From Chara braunii (Eukaryota > Streptophyta > Charophyceae > Charales > Characeae): 24,862 bases of DNA. The stretch is taken from NCBI GenBank assembly GCA_003427395.1, contig BFEA01000202.1, forward strand, positions 531,104 through 555,965, in the 5' to 3' direction. Each line of letters begins with the position of its first letter. Position 1 is the first letter of the stretch. Shown piece by piece: positions 8,871 through 17,712 of this stretch. The position numbers and the translations under genes are program-made. The notes under the pieces were generated by a model. That model saw only the letters and a program-made list of their open reading frames with translations. It ran no database searches and had not been told where the DNA came from.

Positions 8871-9834
8871 ATATGCGTTGCGCGGGATGCAAAATGTTCG
8901 AATGAAAACTATGTGGAAAGTTTATATGTTTTTAATGCCGAATCTAGGTCTCCCTCTTAGAAAAATAGAAAAAAGAAAAAAAATAGCAAAAAAAAGACAA
9001 AAGAAAACCATACAAATGTGAGTCTCGACAAGTATCCGCTTACTGGGCTAAAAACCATTGGGTCTGTAGACCTTGGCGCCCAACGAACCGCCCGCCTACA
9101 TGCGCTCTGTGGGCAATGGACTTTCTTAGTTCCAACCATCGCATGGAACCAACAGCCATGAAGGATGTTCAATTACATCGGTCGACGATCAGTCATTTGA
9201 CAACCAAAATGAGCTTTGTGGTCCCACAATTTGCAGCACGGTCAAATCTCTGTAGTACGGACTTGCAGAGTCCAATGGGCCTTGGAATGTCAGTGGCTAT
9301 ACAAATCGTGCGCGTTAAAGTTTGCAACATCCACGGTGGACAATTTGTGGAGCCACTGACATCCCTTTGGCTAGAACCGGGAACCATTGGGGGGGCTGGA
9401 ACCAGTGAAATCCCGAGGGAAGGTTCCACCAACAAAGAGGTACCCGAATCTAGATTGTTTTAGCGAAGAGATTCAGACAAGCTATTCCATGTATTTTTTA
9501 TGCAAACATGTCCACATTTAGGCCTTGAATATCATCATCGTAATAATGATCTTCCATAAGGTCTCTCGACATCTTCCTTCGAACCTATGGGATATCGACG
9601 ACGGCAATCCAGCAGAGGAAAGTCCCTTTGGTGGAATAGTATAAAAGGATTTTCTGCCCATATTTATTCCCATTTTTTTGCATCGTAGCCTTAGAGGTGA
9701 AGTCGCGCTATCCCGTTTTGTGCCACCACGAAATTCATCTGCCCGTTCCGGTACCTCTTCTTCTTTCTTAACTTGTAGGGCATATCCACCAACCCTGTCG
9801 CCCTCAATAGCTCGTTCACACACTTGCTGGTTTG
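8871..9834. other. Gene-free region with a foldback
   Basis: An A-rich patch (AAAAATAGAAAAAAG type) lies at about 8960-9005, a strong foldback at 9287-9362 and otherwise unremarkable sequence. A minus-strand frame at 9518-9859 is 113 codons long and not obviously low-complexity, but it starts inside the tandem repeat block and matches nothing I recognise, so I do not call it a gene. Confidence 0.5.
9287..9362. repeat. Imperfect inverted repeat (20-bp arms, 36-bp loop)
   Basis: The arm ATGTCAGTGGCTATACAAAT at 9287-9306 is matched by the reverse complement of 9343-9362 at 18 of 20 positions. Shorter matching words continue outside the arms (CCAATGGG before; AACCATTGGG after), which suggests a longer eroded foldback. 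It could be a remnant MITE or a transcript hairpin. Confidence 0.75.
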
Positions 9835-10330
9835 CGCCGTATGTGATTTGCCCCATCACTTGTCCTTAGTTGGAGACGACAATAAGATATTATTTGAGTC
9901 GTTCATATCATCTCTCAATTCCTTATCATTGGTAGAACTACGCGTGCATTTGCAGATAACGTCTACAACTCCAAGTGCCATAGCTGGTTTTCGCCGTAGG
10001 TGATTCACACCCTTCCTTGTCCCTGATTCGTGAACGCATTCGCAAATGTTGTCTACATCTCTGAGCGGCATAGCTGGTTAGCGCCATAGGTGATTCATGC
10101 CATTACTTGTCCTTGTTTCGTGACGAAGGTAAGATGCTATATGAGTCGTTCATCTCATCTCCTTAACTCCTTATCATTGGTCGAGCTGCGAACACATTCG
10201 CAGAAATATGATGCCATCTACAGCTCCGTGTGCCATAGCCGCTTTGCCCCATAGATGATTCGCTTCACTGTCTATCCTTGGTTTGTGACAAAGGTAAGAT
10301 GCTATCTGAGCCATTCATCAACACATCCGT
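9835..10330. repeat. Diverged tandem repeat family, about 89-165 bp units
   Basis: The anchor GCC(G/A)TAGGTGATTC or close variants recur at about 9835, 9992, 10081 and 10246, followed each time by a CACTTGTCCTTG-like word. Long units also share GGTAAGATGCTAT, GAGTCGTTCAT and CCTTATCATTGGT, which the short unit (9992-10080) lacks, so units differ by internal deletion. Minus-strand open frames exist through part of it (for example 9856-10071), but unit lengths are not multiples of three throughout, which argues against coding. Confidence 0.8.
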
Positions 10331-10390
10331 AGATGTCGTCCACAACTCCATGTTCTAACGCTGCCCATTCTAGATGAGCATTTAGTTGAG

Positions 10391-10460
10391 CATATATATA
10401 TGTATATATACATATATATGTATATAACTAAATAAATACATGTGTCATATGTATGTATAT
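10391..10460. repeat. TA/TATATACA microsatellite
   Basis: Alternating CATATATATATGTATATATA words over about 40 bases continue into degenerate GTATGTATATGTAC. The tract is near-palindromic throughout and could form cruciforms. No function inferred. Confidence 0.85.
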
Positions 10461-10479
10461 GTACATCAATGCTTGCGTC

Positions 10480-12162
10480 ATTAGGGAAAACTGAAAAGGA
10501 TTTCTGCTTTCCGCTGTCGCTAGTGAAGTGCGATTTAATCTGCAATTTTGATTTCATCGTCTCTCTGCCCATGCTCTCTAATGCCCCTGAAGACTCGTTA
10601 ACTGTGAGTTAATCCGTAGTTGTGAATTCCCCATCTCTCACCAGGCCGTTGCCTACGTCATCAGGAAAAATTGAAAATGAATGCTACTTGCCACTGTCGC
10701 TCGTAGAAGTGCGAGTAATGTGCAATTTTGATTTCCTTGTCTCTCTCCCCTTGTCGTCAAATGCCAATGAGGACTCGTGAACTGCGAGTTAATCCGCAGT
10801 TGTGAGTTCCTCATCTCTCGTGAGGTTATCTCATGCCCCTGAGTATTGTCGAATTTCAAATTAATTATGTCCTCCATGTCGTCCCATGTCCCTGAGGACT
10901 CATGAACTGCGAGTTAATCTGCGATTGTGAGTTCCTTATCTCTCGCCACGTCGTTTCATGCCCAGAGCATTGTCGAATTGAGAATTAATTCATACTTCCT
11001 CAACTCGCATTCATGAGTTCTCAGTTGCTGAGCGTCGTCTACTTGTCATCTCGCTTGAGACTGTTGTTGTTTATCTTGTCTCGCCATTTACCCTGTCTTG
11101 GTGAGGGCTATGAATCCCCCCCGGCGGCGGCCATGCGTGGCCTAGGCTGCGAGTCGCGGCCATGAAAAAAAAAGAAGAAAAAAGAAAAAAAAAGAAAAAA
11201 AAAGAAAAAAAAAGAAAAAGACTATGTTATGCAGAAAAATAAATTGAACAACATTTGCCTTGTGGTCATATCCAAAAAACTTCACTGAATTTGAAATAAA
11301 AAAACACATAAGTTTCATAGTTTTTCTTAAAAAAAAAAAAAAAAAAAAAAGCTTTTGCCTCAGGAAAATTAGTTTTTGAATTTTTAAAATTCGAAGACGA
11401 AGTTAAAAAAAAACAAAAAAACATTGCGCAATGTAGTCTCAAAAAGATCTACAACATCATATTTTTTCTTTTTATTTTTTAGAATTTTGTTAAATCTAAA
11501 AAAATTCCTGAAAGTCGCGGCCACACCCAATCATGGCCGGAGGGGAGGCGGTCGTGATCACGGCCGCCCGCCGAGTTTGACCCCGCGGCCGCGGCTGCGG
11601 GTGATACATAGGTCGAGGGTGTCTCAAACCCCAAACGGATTCGCACTTCATGAACTCAAATTTCTTGGATCTCACCCGCCGCGGCTCCTGCGAAGTTCCG
11701 CCGTTGTCTTATGCCCCTGAGAACTCCTAAACTCCGAGTAAAATCGCAATTGTGAGTTCCTTGTCTCTCACTTGGTCGTCTTATGCCTGTCAGTAGTCCC
11801 AAATTGTGAAGACATTCGCGGTTCCTCACCTCATACGTGAGAGTTCTCAGTTGTTCAGTTGCTTGGCACTGTCTTCGATTTTCGTGTCTAGGCGAGGGTG
11901 CCTAATACCCCCTAGTAGTCTCAAACTCCGAATCCATTCGCATCGTGCAGTGTCACCCTAAGTACAACAACTCCGAGTTAGTTCCCACTTTGTTAATCGT
12001 GGTCATTTCTCACTTTCACGGTTATGACAGTGATGCTACTATAAGAAGTCGGATTATATTTGCGCTTCCTATACTTGGTCTCCTTCTCTCCTTTTCTCCT
12101 TTCATGTCCCAACCATATCATGTCATCCTAAACTACAACAACTCCGAGTTAGTTTGCACTTC
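10480..12162. repeat. Dispersed repeat family with core AACTCCGAGTTAATTCGC
   Basis: Diverged copies of a core reading AACT(G/C)CGAGTTAATCCGCAGTTG occur at about 10600, 10780, 10905, 11730, 11924, 11969 and 12140. Common flanks are CCTGAGGACTCGTG before and TGAGTTCCTCATCTCTC after the first four copies, and AGTACAACAACTCCG before the last two (171 bp apart). The core is close to a palindrome (GCGA ... TCGC). Two more copies lie at about 17514 and 17792. No coding content is credible here. The block lies immediately upstream of the ParB-like gene. Confidence 0.8.
11163..11513. mobile_element. AT-rich insertion flanked by 10-bp direct repeats
   Basis: GTCGCGGCCA occurs at 11153-11162 and again at 11514-11523, exactly bordering a 351-bp AT-rich block inside GC-rich DNA. 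The block starts with (A)9G-type repeats, holds a 22-base A run at 11329-11350 and ends in T/A-rich sequence. Ten bases of perfect duplication at the compositional boundary suggests a target-site duplication. No protein, clear terminal inverted repeat or tRNA-like promoter is visible, so the class is unknown. Chance repetition in a GC-rich word-poor flank is the alternative. Confidence 0.5.
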
Positions 12163-12532
12163 GAAAATAGTACTGGAAACCGCATCGAGGGGAGACCGCC
12201 AGTTGTAGGCGCTCCAAATCTTGATTGCTGTTGCACTATTCTCAGTTATCAGTGAAGAAATTTCCACCTTTTTCATCTTTTCTGTGACATGATTGTTGGA
12301 AGAAGTGCGAGAATATTCGCAGTTATCAAATTGTCAAGTGTGAGCTGTTATAATCTCCACGTAAGAACAGAAGGAGAAAATTGCACCAACTGGGAAGCCC
12401 ACGAGGAGAGCTGCAGACCAACGTCCCTTGGTCATAGGGTCGGCCGCCGCATATCCGTCGTCTTTGCCTGCGGGTGTAAACACGGGTTATATATGTCTCC
12501 TGACTCATTTTTGGTACTTGGACTTCATCGAT
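12163..12532. other. Spacer upstream of the ParB-like gene
   Basis: No motif is firm. A frame is open from 12289 on the + strand and joins the gene in frame 1, so part of this may be 5' untranslated sequence or a first exon. A TATATATG at about 12488 lies 45 bases before the preferred ATG. Confidence 0.35.
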
Positions 12533-13260
12533 ATGGGAGATCGGAAAGTGCCCACTGTTTCACAAGTGCGAAACCTTATGTCATGGTTTGGCCCGTCGAC
12601 GCCATTCTTTCATTTAGCAAGGTCAAACATGGTACCGTGTTTAAACTTCGAACCAACAACGTCTATGGCCATTGTTTACAACTTGTAAACGGTGCCAAGG
12701 GTGTGATGGTGACTAAGGAAAACTCCGTCGGGTATAGCTCGAACATGACTCTCTGCATCAACTTTCTTGGTATGACAAATGGATTGAAAAAACAAGTTCC
12801 TGCTCCGCCTGAGTACCCCGATCTCGCCATGAAGACAGAGAAATCCAAGCCCACTCTTCCACCTGATTACGTTTTCAAGAGGTTAGATGACCCTGCTGCG
12901 GTTGAGGGGTCGTTTGATATTGAGCGAGAAACACCATCGTCGAGGAGGGAGTATAGTAGTGCTCCTGGAGGACGCTCTTTATCCCTTGGTCGATCGTCCA
13001 ACTCGACTGGGGCAGAAGGGCAATCGGGAAGGCAACTGCGGGAGGAGGGTCGGGGAGCTAGCACGACGGGCAGAGGTCAGGAGGGCTGGGGGGCAGAGAG
13101 GGCGGGGGGGCAGAGAGGGGGGCAGGAGTCAAGTACAGGGGAAGACAGTCAGATTGGGTCGAGCGTTGCGCATTGGGGACGTCCGTGGTCCTTCCAAGTG
13201 CACTGCCGGTGGCACTTTACCTGCACTAAGTTATCCTGAAACTAGAACTCGTCCGACAGG
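12533..13260 (+). pseudogene. N-terminal region of the ParB-like gene, unrecognised
   Basis: About 12600-12800 encodes a compact, probably folded segment with KVKHGTVFKLRTNNVYGHC and SNMTLCINFLGMTN, which I cannot assign to a family. It is followed by a Pro-rich hinge (PAPPEYPDLA, about 12799-12830) and then a Ser/Arg/Gly-rich disordered stretch to about 13200. A frame change falls in G-rich sequence at about 13085-13125, where slippage indels are likely. In frame 2 the basic linker then begins. Confidence 0.45.
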
Positions 13261-13850
13261 CACACCTAAACTACTAAAGGTGCACTGCCAAAGTGACAGG
13301 TATACAAAGACGATGTCTAGGTGCGCTCCGAATAGAACACCTTCCAGCAATGACGTTCGAGCCGAGGACTATATCGGTGACGCCAACGAGGGAGAAACGA
13401 CGATGTCGGTGATGGTGACGAAGAGCTGGCCTTCGCAGCAGAAGCACAGTCCTAAGAATGCAGTGCGTCAAGAGATGGCGAGACAAGCGAACACAATGCG
13501 AAAGATGAAAGGTGCAGTGGAGCAGACTAGTAGTGGTGGTCGCAGAGAAGATAATAATGGAAAAAGGCCAGCAACGGGACGAAGTACATCCCCGAAGAAT
13601 CAGAAATCCAAAGCGGTCGCCGGTGCACTTGCTACCGAAGGAAAGCCTGCAGTTAGAGACCCTTCTAGTGATCCCAATACGCGGATTACTCCCGTTGCTA
13701 AGGACATCCACGAGGAAAAGGCGGGCGGCGCTTCCGAGAAGCGTAAAAGGAAATCACAAGCTGGAGAAGGAGGTAATCGTCGGAGGAAAGCACGAAAGGG
13801 TGGGGAAGATGAGGCAGGGACAAGGCAGCAAGACGGCGAGCCTGCCAACA
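13261..13850 (+). pseudogene. Basic disordered linker with NLS-like clusters
   Basis: Frame 2 encodes a Lys/Arg/Ser/Glu-rich segment with little predicted structure. Basic clusters EKRKRKSQ (about 13736-13759) and RRRKARKG (about 13781-13804) look like a bipartite nuclear localisation signal, fitting a protein that acts on nuclear DNA. It leads directly into the ParB-like domain. Nuclear targeting is inference. Confidence 0.5.
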
Positions 13851-14400
13851 ATAAAAAGTACAATGAAGCAGCAACTTTTTTCCTGGAGTATAAGCTTAAC
13901 AACCGCAGCGAGTACGTGTTGATGAATGACCCTCAGAGACTTCTCATCGACCCGAGGAGGGTTTGCGAAATTCCTAGATGGGAACACAATTATAATTACC
14001 GCAGCCTCGACAAGAACCATGTGGATGAGATCAAGAGCTCGATGCTGCACATGTATCACACAGAGCCCAACAGTGTTTGGGAGAAACAAACTATGGTCCT
14101 GGCACCCATCCGCAAGGAGGTGGAGTAGGAACCGGAGATAGCTTAGCAAATTCATTGGACAACTTTCAAGGACGATGCGATAGACAGCTGTCTGTTCTAT
14201 GCTGTGAGTGGGCAACACACAACGGCCGCTGTGAAGCAGCTAGCTGGCGAGCCCACTTGGGAAGCATGGAAAATACATAAGTGGCCCACGAGGATCGTGT
14301 GGTTCTCCGATGAGGACTTTGGTGGGTACTTTCAGATCAGTTTAGGGGAGCACACGAGCCACATGCAAGGTTTGCAGCGTTTGTAGAAGTTTGCCCTCGA
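13851..14400 (+). pseudogene. ParB/Srx-like domain
   Basis: Known ParB-type N-terminal domains have a line of the type D-x-x-H-V-x-x-I-x-x-S, then a strand before a G-(H/Q)-x-R-x-x-A-x-x loop that binds phosphates. Here RSLDKNHVDEIKSSM is encoded at about 13999-14043 and, about 55 codons later, FYAVSGQHTTAAVKQLAG at about 14192-14245, with LAPI between them. The GQH codons are 14210-14218. The Arg usual in GHRR is Thr (GQHTT). The downstream strand KWPTRIVWFSDEDFGGYF also fits the fold. Stops at 14126, 14144 and 14384 interrupt it. In bacteria such domains occur in partition proteins, CTP switches, nucleases and fused to DNA methyltransferases. Call is by pattern only. Confidence 0.5.
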
Positions 14401-15540
14401 GGACATGCGAGAGTTGTGGAAACAAAAGGGAAGACCGATGGATATTCAAGGAAACCCGTATGGTAAGTCGAAGGACAAAGAAGATTATTTCGAGTTCCAA
14501 AAAATGTTGTTGTCCAAGAGCCCAATCGGACCTCAGTGGAAGTTGGCGGAGTCTGTGAAAATACATGAGAAAGAACAAGTGAGTTCCTCTGCGACAGTGG
14601 ATGCCGCTCGTCCAGGCGGACGAAAAGGTGTTCCAGACAGCGATGAAGTTCTATGACAAGTGGGCGCAGGGGAAGTTGTTGTGTGGAGATGGGGCGGCAT
14701 CGTTGTCCAGACCCGACAAATACATGCCAGACAAATCATTGGCTTCAAGCCATTCCGGAAAGCAGCGTGAAAGGGGCAGTTGGTGAGACCAATATGGGAT
14801 GGCTGGTGCCGGCTTTCCCTGCAAGAAGAAGCCGACGCAGCAGGACGACAAGTTTTTCATGATAGTCAAGGAGCGGGACATGTTCTGCTATCATGCGCTT
14901 GCCGGTATGACAAATGAGGAAAAGTTGTCTATCATCGAAGATGTTATCGCGCTTAAGGCAGTGTTCGTGCAAACGGATGGTGACACGCTGAAAAGACAAC
15001 TCAAGCCGTGTGTTAAAGATATGGTTGCGAGGGCGAAGGTGGATCGGATCATGCTTCGCCTGTTCCATTACATCTTGCTTATGGAGACAAAAGAAGACGA
15101 GGCAGTTTGGTGTTCGGAAAGCGAGTGGTTCCGCACTGAAGAACAACATATGGCGGAGTTTGGATCGCAGGGGCTGACGAAGAAGTTGTGGGATGATAAG
15201 AGGAAATACGCCCTCGACAAAATGGACTATGTAAGCACTTGCAAGCATAAACTCGGAACGGAGAAGGAGTCATTGAATGATACAATCGAACTATACAAGC
15301 ATGACAAGTTCCCGAAGCAATTTGAAAAGTCAATCCTCTCTATCCTAAGACGCACGCAGCAAGACGTCGAGGATATCTGGCGGGTTAGCGGAGCCGAAGG
15401 CGCGAAACACATCAAATGGCAGAAGGTTAATCACGTGACCAGCCTTAATCCTTTCGGTCATCCTCCTTCGCAAGATTATATTCCTGTTAAAGCGATCCAC
15501 GATATCTTGCGCCAACTTGTTTGCAACGTGTATGTCTTGG
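14401..15540 (+). pseudogene. Helical middle region, unrecognised
   Basis: Rich in charged residues with helix-like periodicity and occasional Cys/His; no known motif seen. The frame is continuous from 14799 to about 15590, covering CKKKPTQQDDKFFMIVKERD, FRTEEQHMAEFGSQGL and HKLGTEKESLNDTIELYKHD. Before 14799, two closely spaced frame changes (about 14600 and 14780) occur. The region separates the ParB-like and methyltransferase-like parts and could form a target-recognition or dimerisation domain, but nothing in the sequence proves that. Confidence 0.45.
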
Positions 15541-16290
15541 ACTTGTTTGATCCCACACTTTGTCAGACTAGCAAGAAGATGATTTTGCATCCTTACAGGG
15601 CGTGCTCCAAACCATGTCATTGTTGCACTAGTGCTTGTGGTGTTCTTCCCTTCAAGGTGGGAGCTCAGTTTCTTGCAAGGCTTGGGAAAGCGGAACGCAC
15701 ACCTCCTGAGGACAGGGAAGTGGGTATGCCATTCACAAAAGAAGGACACTATCCTCGATGGCAATATACTTGTTGAAGACAACGACCGCCTATACATTTT
15801 TTTCAACGGCGAGAACATGACAAATAATACGGAGGCCGTGTTCCCCGCAGTTGGGAACCCGCCGAAGGCCCTGCGGAAGAGTGTGAGTCCATTGAAATCG
15901 GTGGGGGGGTCGTGCTCCAAAGTTGTCGTTACGTCGTACCCCTCGGGACAGATTGTGGACTCGTTTGATGGATAAGCTTCGTGGCAGCCACTAGGAGGAC
16001 GGCGGCGTCTCGATTGCTCGTGGAGCTGTTTACGGGGACATGGAATCCTACACATCTCCTTGGTCTTCTTAAAAACTTCTGCAGAGTCGGACAAACAGTT
16101 TTCTTCTTCGTGAAAGCCGATGCATCCGTCGTGTGGGAGATCCTGCGAAGCGGTTGGAAAGCTGTAGCACCGGAGGAGAACGCAAAGCTGCTCAACTACC
16201 TTATCGAGTATGTCAAGACACAAGTAGGGGACACTCGTAACGAGTGCTGTTTTGTCAAGGCTGCTGCTGAACGGAACTAGGATCCAAAAA
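15480..16290 (+). pseudogene. Region resembling a beta-class DNA amino-methyltransferase (weak)
   Basis: Two patches suggest the order of a beta-class enzyme (catalytic motif first, SAM-binding motif last). YVLDLFDPTL at about 15529-15558 sits where a DPPY-type motif would be, though it is not a good match. About 500 bases later PTHLLGLLKNFCRVGQTVFFFVKADASVVWEILRSGW ... APEE (about 16047-16178) follows the pattern of motifs X and I, where enzymes have KPxxLL, then G-x-x-V-x-D-x-F-x-G-x-G, then a conserved Glu. The glycines of motif I are Ala here and the Asp is Phe, so binding of S-adenosylmethionine is unlikely. A second possible motif I, QIVDSFDG, ends at a frame break near 15973. This could be a decayed enzyme, a non-catalytic relative or a false match. 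Confidence 0.3.
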
Positions 16291-17144
16291 GAGATCTCAA
16301 CTGGAAATTGTTCGAGAAGAAGAAGTCAGAGGTTTGACAATTTCTGTTCGGTTCCGACCCGAATGGTCCGAAAGAGTTGGACTACAGCCGACAACGGAAT
16401 CTGGTATTCGGTGTGCTGAAGGGTTACCATGGAGCACCCAGAAATGCGGTGAACAGCTTCCTCGAAAATCTAGAACATGTCTTCTTCGAATTAGGTGAGC
16501 CATTGACGCTCGAAAACTACAAGTTGCAGTTTGACGAGTTGGACACTTTTGATTCTCAAGACTTGGAGAAGTTGAGCGACTCCGAAAAGTTGGATCTCAC
16601 GTCCAAGCCACTTCCCCAAGTTGTGGGAAGCATTGGTGACGAAGAAGAAGGCAGTTCGCGGAGATACACCGCATCCCCAAAGGGGTTGAAGCAAATGTTT
16701 CGTTCCGACGAAACGAAAGAGCAGTCGCCCGATGGAGAAGGAGAGCGCGATTATGCCTATGCACCTTGCGACCCGGTCCCTAAGGACCACGAAAGTTGGA
16801 GGTCTGATAGGATTTACTTCTTTGGGAAGCATCACAAGTTCAACAGAGAGAAAACATGGGGTCACAATGTTGTCTGGCACCCTAGAAAGCTTCAACCTGC
16901 CGCGAAGCAGGGTAAGTGGGTCGTCGCAATGAAGCGAGCAAACGGTACATGGAGCACCTTTGAGCGAGTGGGCAGAGCCCGATTCATGAAACATGCCAAA
17001 AAAGCACTCCTGGAACACTTGACTACCATGAACCTTGACAAGCGCCATGAGGATGTTACAGCTTACGCAAACCAACTGATCGATGGGCTCTACGACGACG
17101 GTATGCTGGAGTATCGTGCCCCTTTTTGTACGTTAGACTCGTGA
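16291..17144 (+). pseudogene. C-terminal region of the ParB-like gene, unrecognised
   Basis: After stops near 16278 and 16335 a long frame (16377-17144) encodes an acidic segment (FDELDTFDSQDLEKLSD, DEEEGSS), then a more structured part with FFGKHHKFNREKTWGHNVVW, QGKWVVAMKRANGTWSTFER and a helix ending in LLEHLTTM. The Trp- and aromatic-rich strands look like a small folded domain; I do not recognise it. It ends in a TGA at 17142 that could be a CGA with one transition, because the same frame carries on. Confidence 0.45.
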
Positions 17145-17468
17145 ACGTCTTTTGGCAAAAGGATTTGGCGCATGCCTCCGCCTCCGCCACATGGCGATGA
17201 TCGGAGAAGTGATAAGACAAATCAGGGTGGAGGCGTTTCTGGATCCGGTCCTCAACATTCTGAGGGCGAAGGAGGCACTGAGCGATCGGGCAATAGGAGG
17301 TCAGACGGGGAGGGGTCTAACGGAAAGGGGCCGCGCAAAAAGGGGTTACGTGGAAAAGGTCGAGCGGAAAGGGGTCGTGCAAAAAACGCGGCAAGAGAAG
17401 AGGCTCGCATCCTCTCGGGTCTAGGGCATTGCCAAGCGATGCTGAAGGGAGGTCAGGTTCAGGAATAA
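17145..17468 (+). pseudogene. Gly/Arg/Pro-rich tail read in frame beyond a TGA
   Basis: The frame of 16377-17144 continues past the TGA as TSFGKRIWRMPPPPPHGDD and then a Gly/Ser/Arg/Lys-rich repetitive tail (RRSDGEGSNGKGPRKKG) to a stop at 17466. Continuity of frame and composition suggests a single original C-terminus. Such basic tails are common in nucleic-acid-binding proteins. Confidence 0.45.
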
Positions 17469-17712
17469 GAGTTGGTTAGGGCACCAGCACAAAGCCAAGG
17501 AGTGTTTCTCACAAAATGCGAGTTAATTCGCCTTTCCTTGCGCGAGCCTTGTTTACAGAGGGACAGCCTACAGTTGAAGGGAGCAGAGGCCACCGTATGC
17601 AGCCCGGTGAGGACACTGCAATGCCTCCGCAGGGGCAAGGTTATCATGTAGAGGCTGTGGCGGGATCGTCGGGACATGAAGTTCACTCTGTTGTGGGAAC
17701 AACGGCCTCCTT
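17469..17712. repeat. Intergenic spacer with one core repeat copy
   Basis: AAATGCGAGTTAATTCGCC at about 17514-17532 matches the repeat core seen upstream of the ParB-like gene; another copy (AACTCCGAATGAATTCGG) is at about 17792. These lie between the ParB-like and Ulp1 genes. A + strand frame (17516-17803) crosses the copies and is probably not coding. Confidence 0.5.

Larger units (their letters stand above)
12533..17468 (+). pseudogene. Broken multidomain gene with ParB-like and methyltransferase-like regions
   Basis: Overlapping frames on the + strand can be followed for about 4.9 kb as one protein of roughly 1,640 codons. The preferred start is the ATG at 12533 (MGDRKVPTVSQVRNLMSWFG), because this segment reads into the next frame with one shift near 12600. 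The frame then moves at about 13100 (in a G run), 14600, 14780, 15590, 15975 and 16300, with stops at 14126, 14144, 14384 and 17142, among others. Parts in order: unique N-terminus, basic linker, ParB-like domain, helical middle, methyltransferase-like region, C-terminal region, Gly/Arg-rich tail. I see no splice structure that would remove the breaks. The joining of these parts into one gene is inference from continuity; an alternative is several neighbouring genes. Confidence 0.55.

Noticed and set aside
9518-9859. Minus-strand 113-codon frame
   Set aside because: It begins inside the tandem repeat block, resembles no family I know, and has no neighbouring support.
15345-16223. Minus-strand frame of 292 codons opposite the methyltransferase-like region
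   Set aside because: The + strand has better protein character and continues on both sides; this is an antisense shadow.
16491-17075. Minus-strand 194-codon frame
   Set aside because: Antisense of the well-formed + strand frame 16377-17144.
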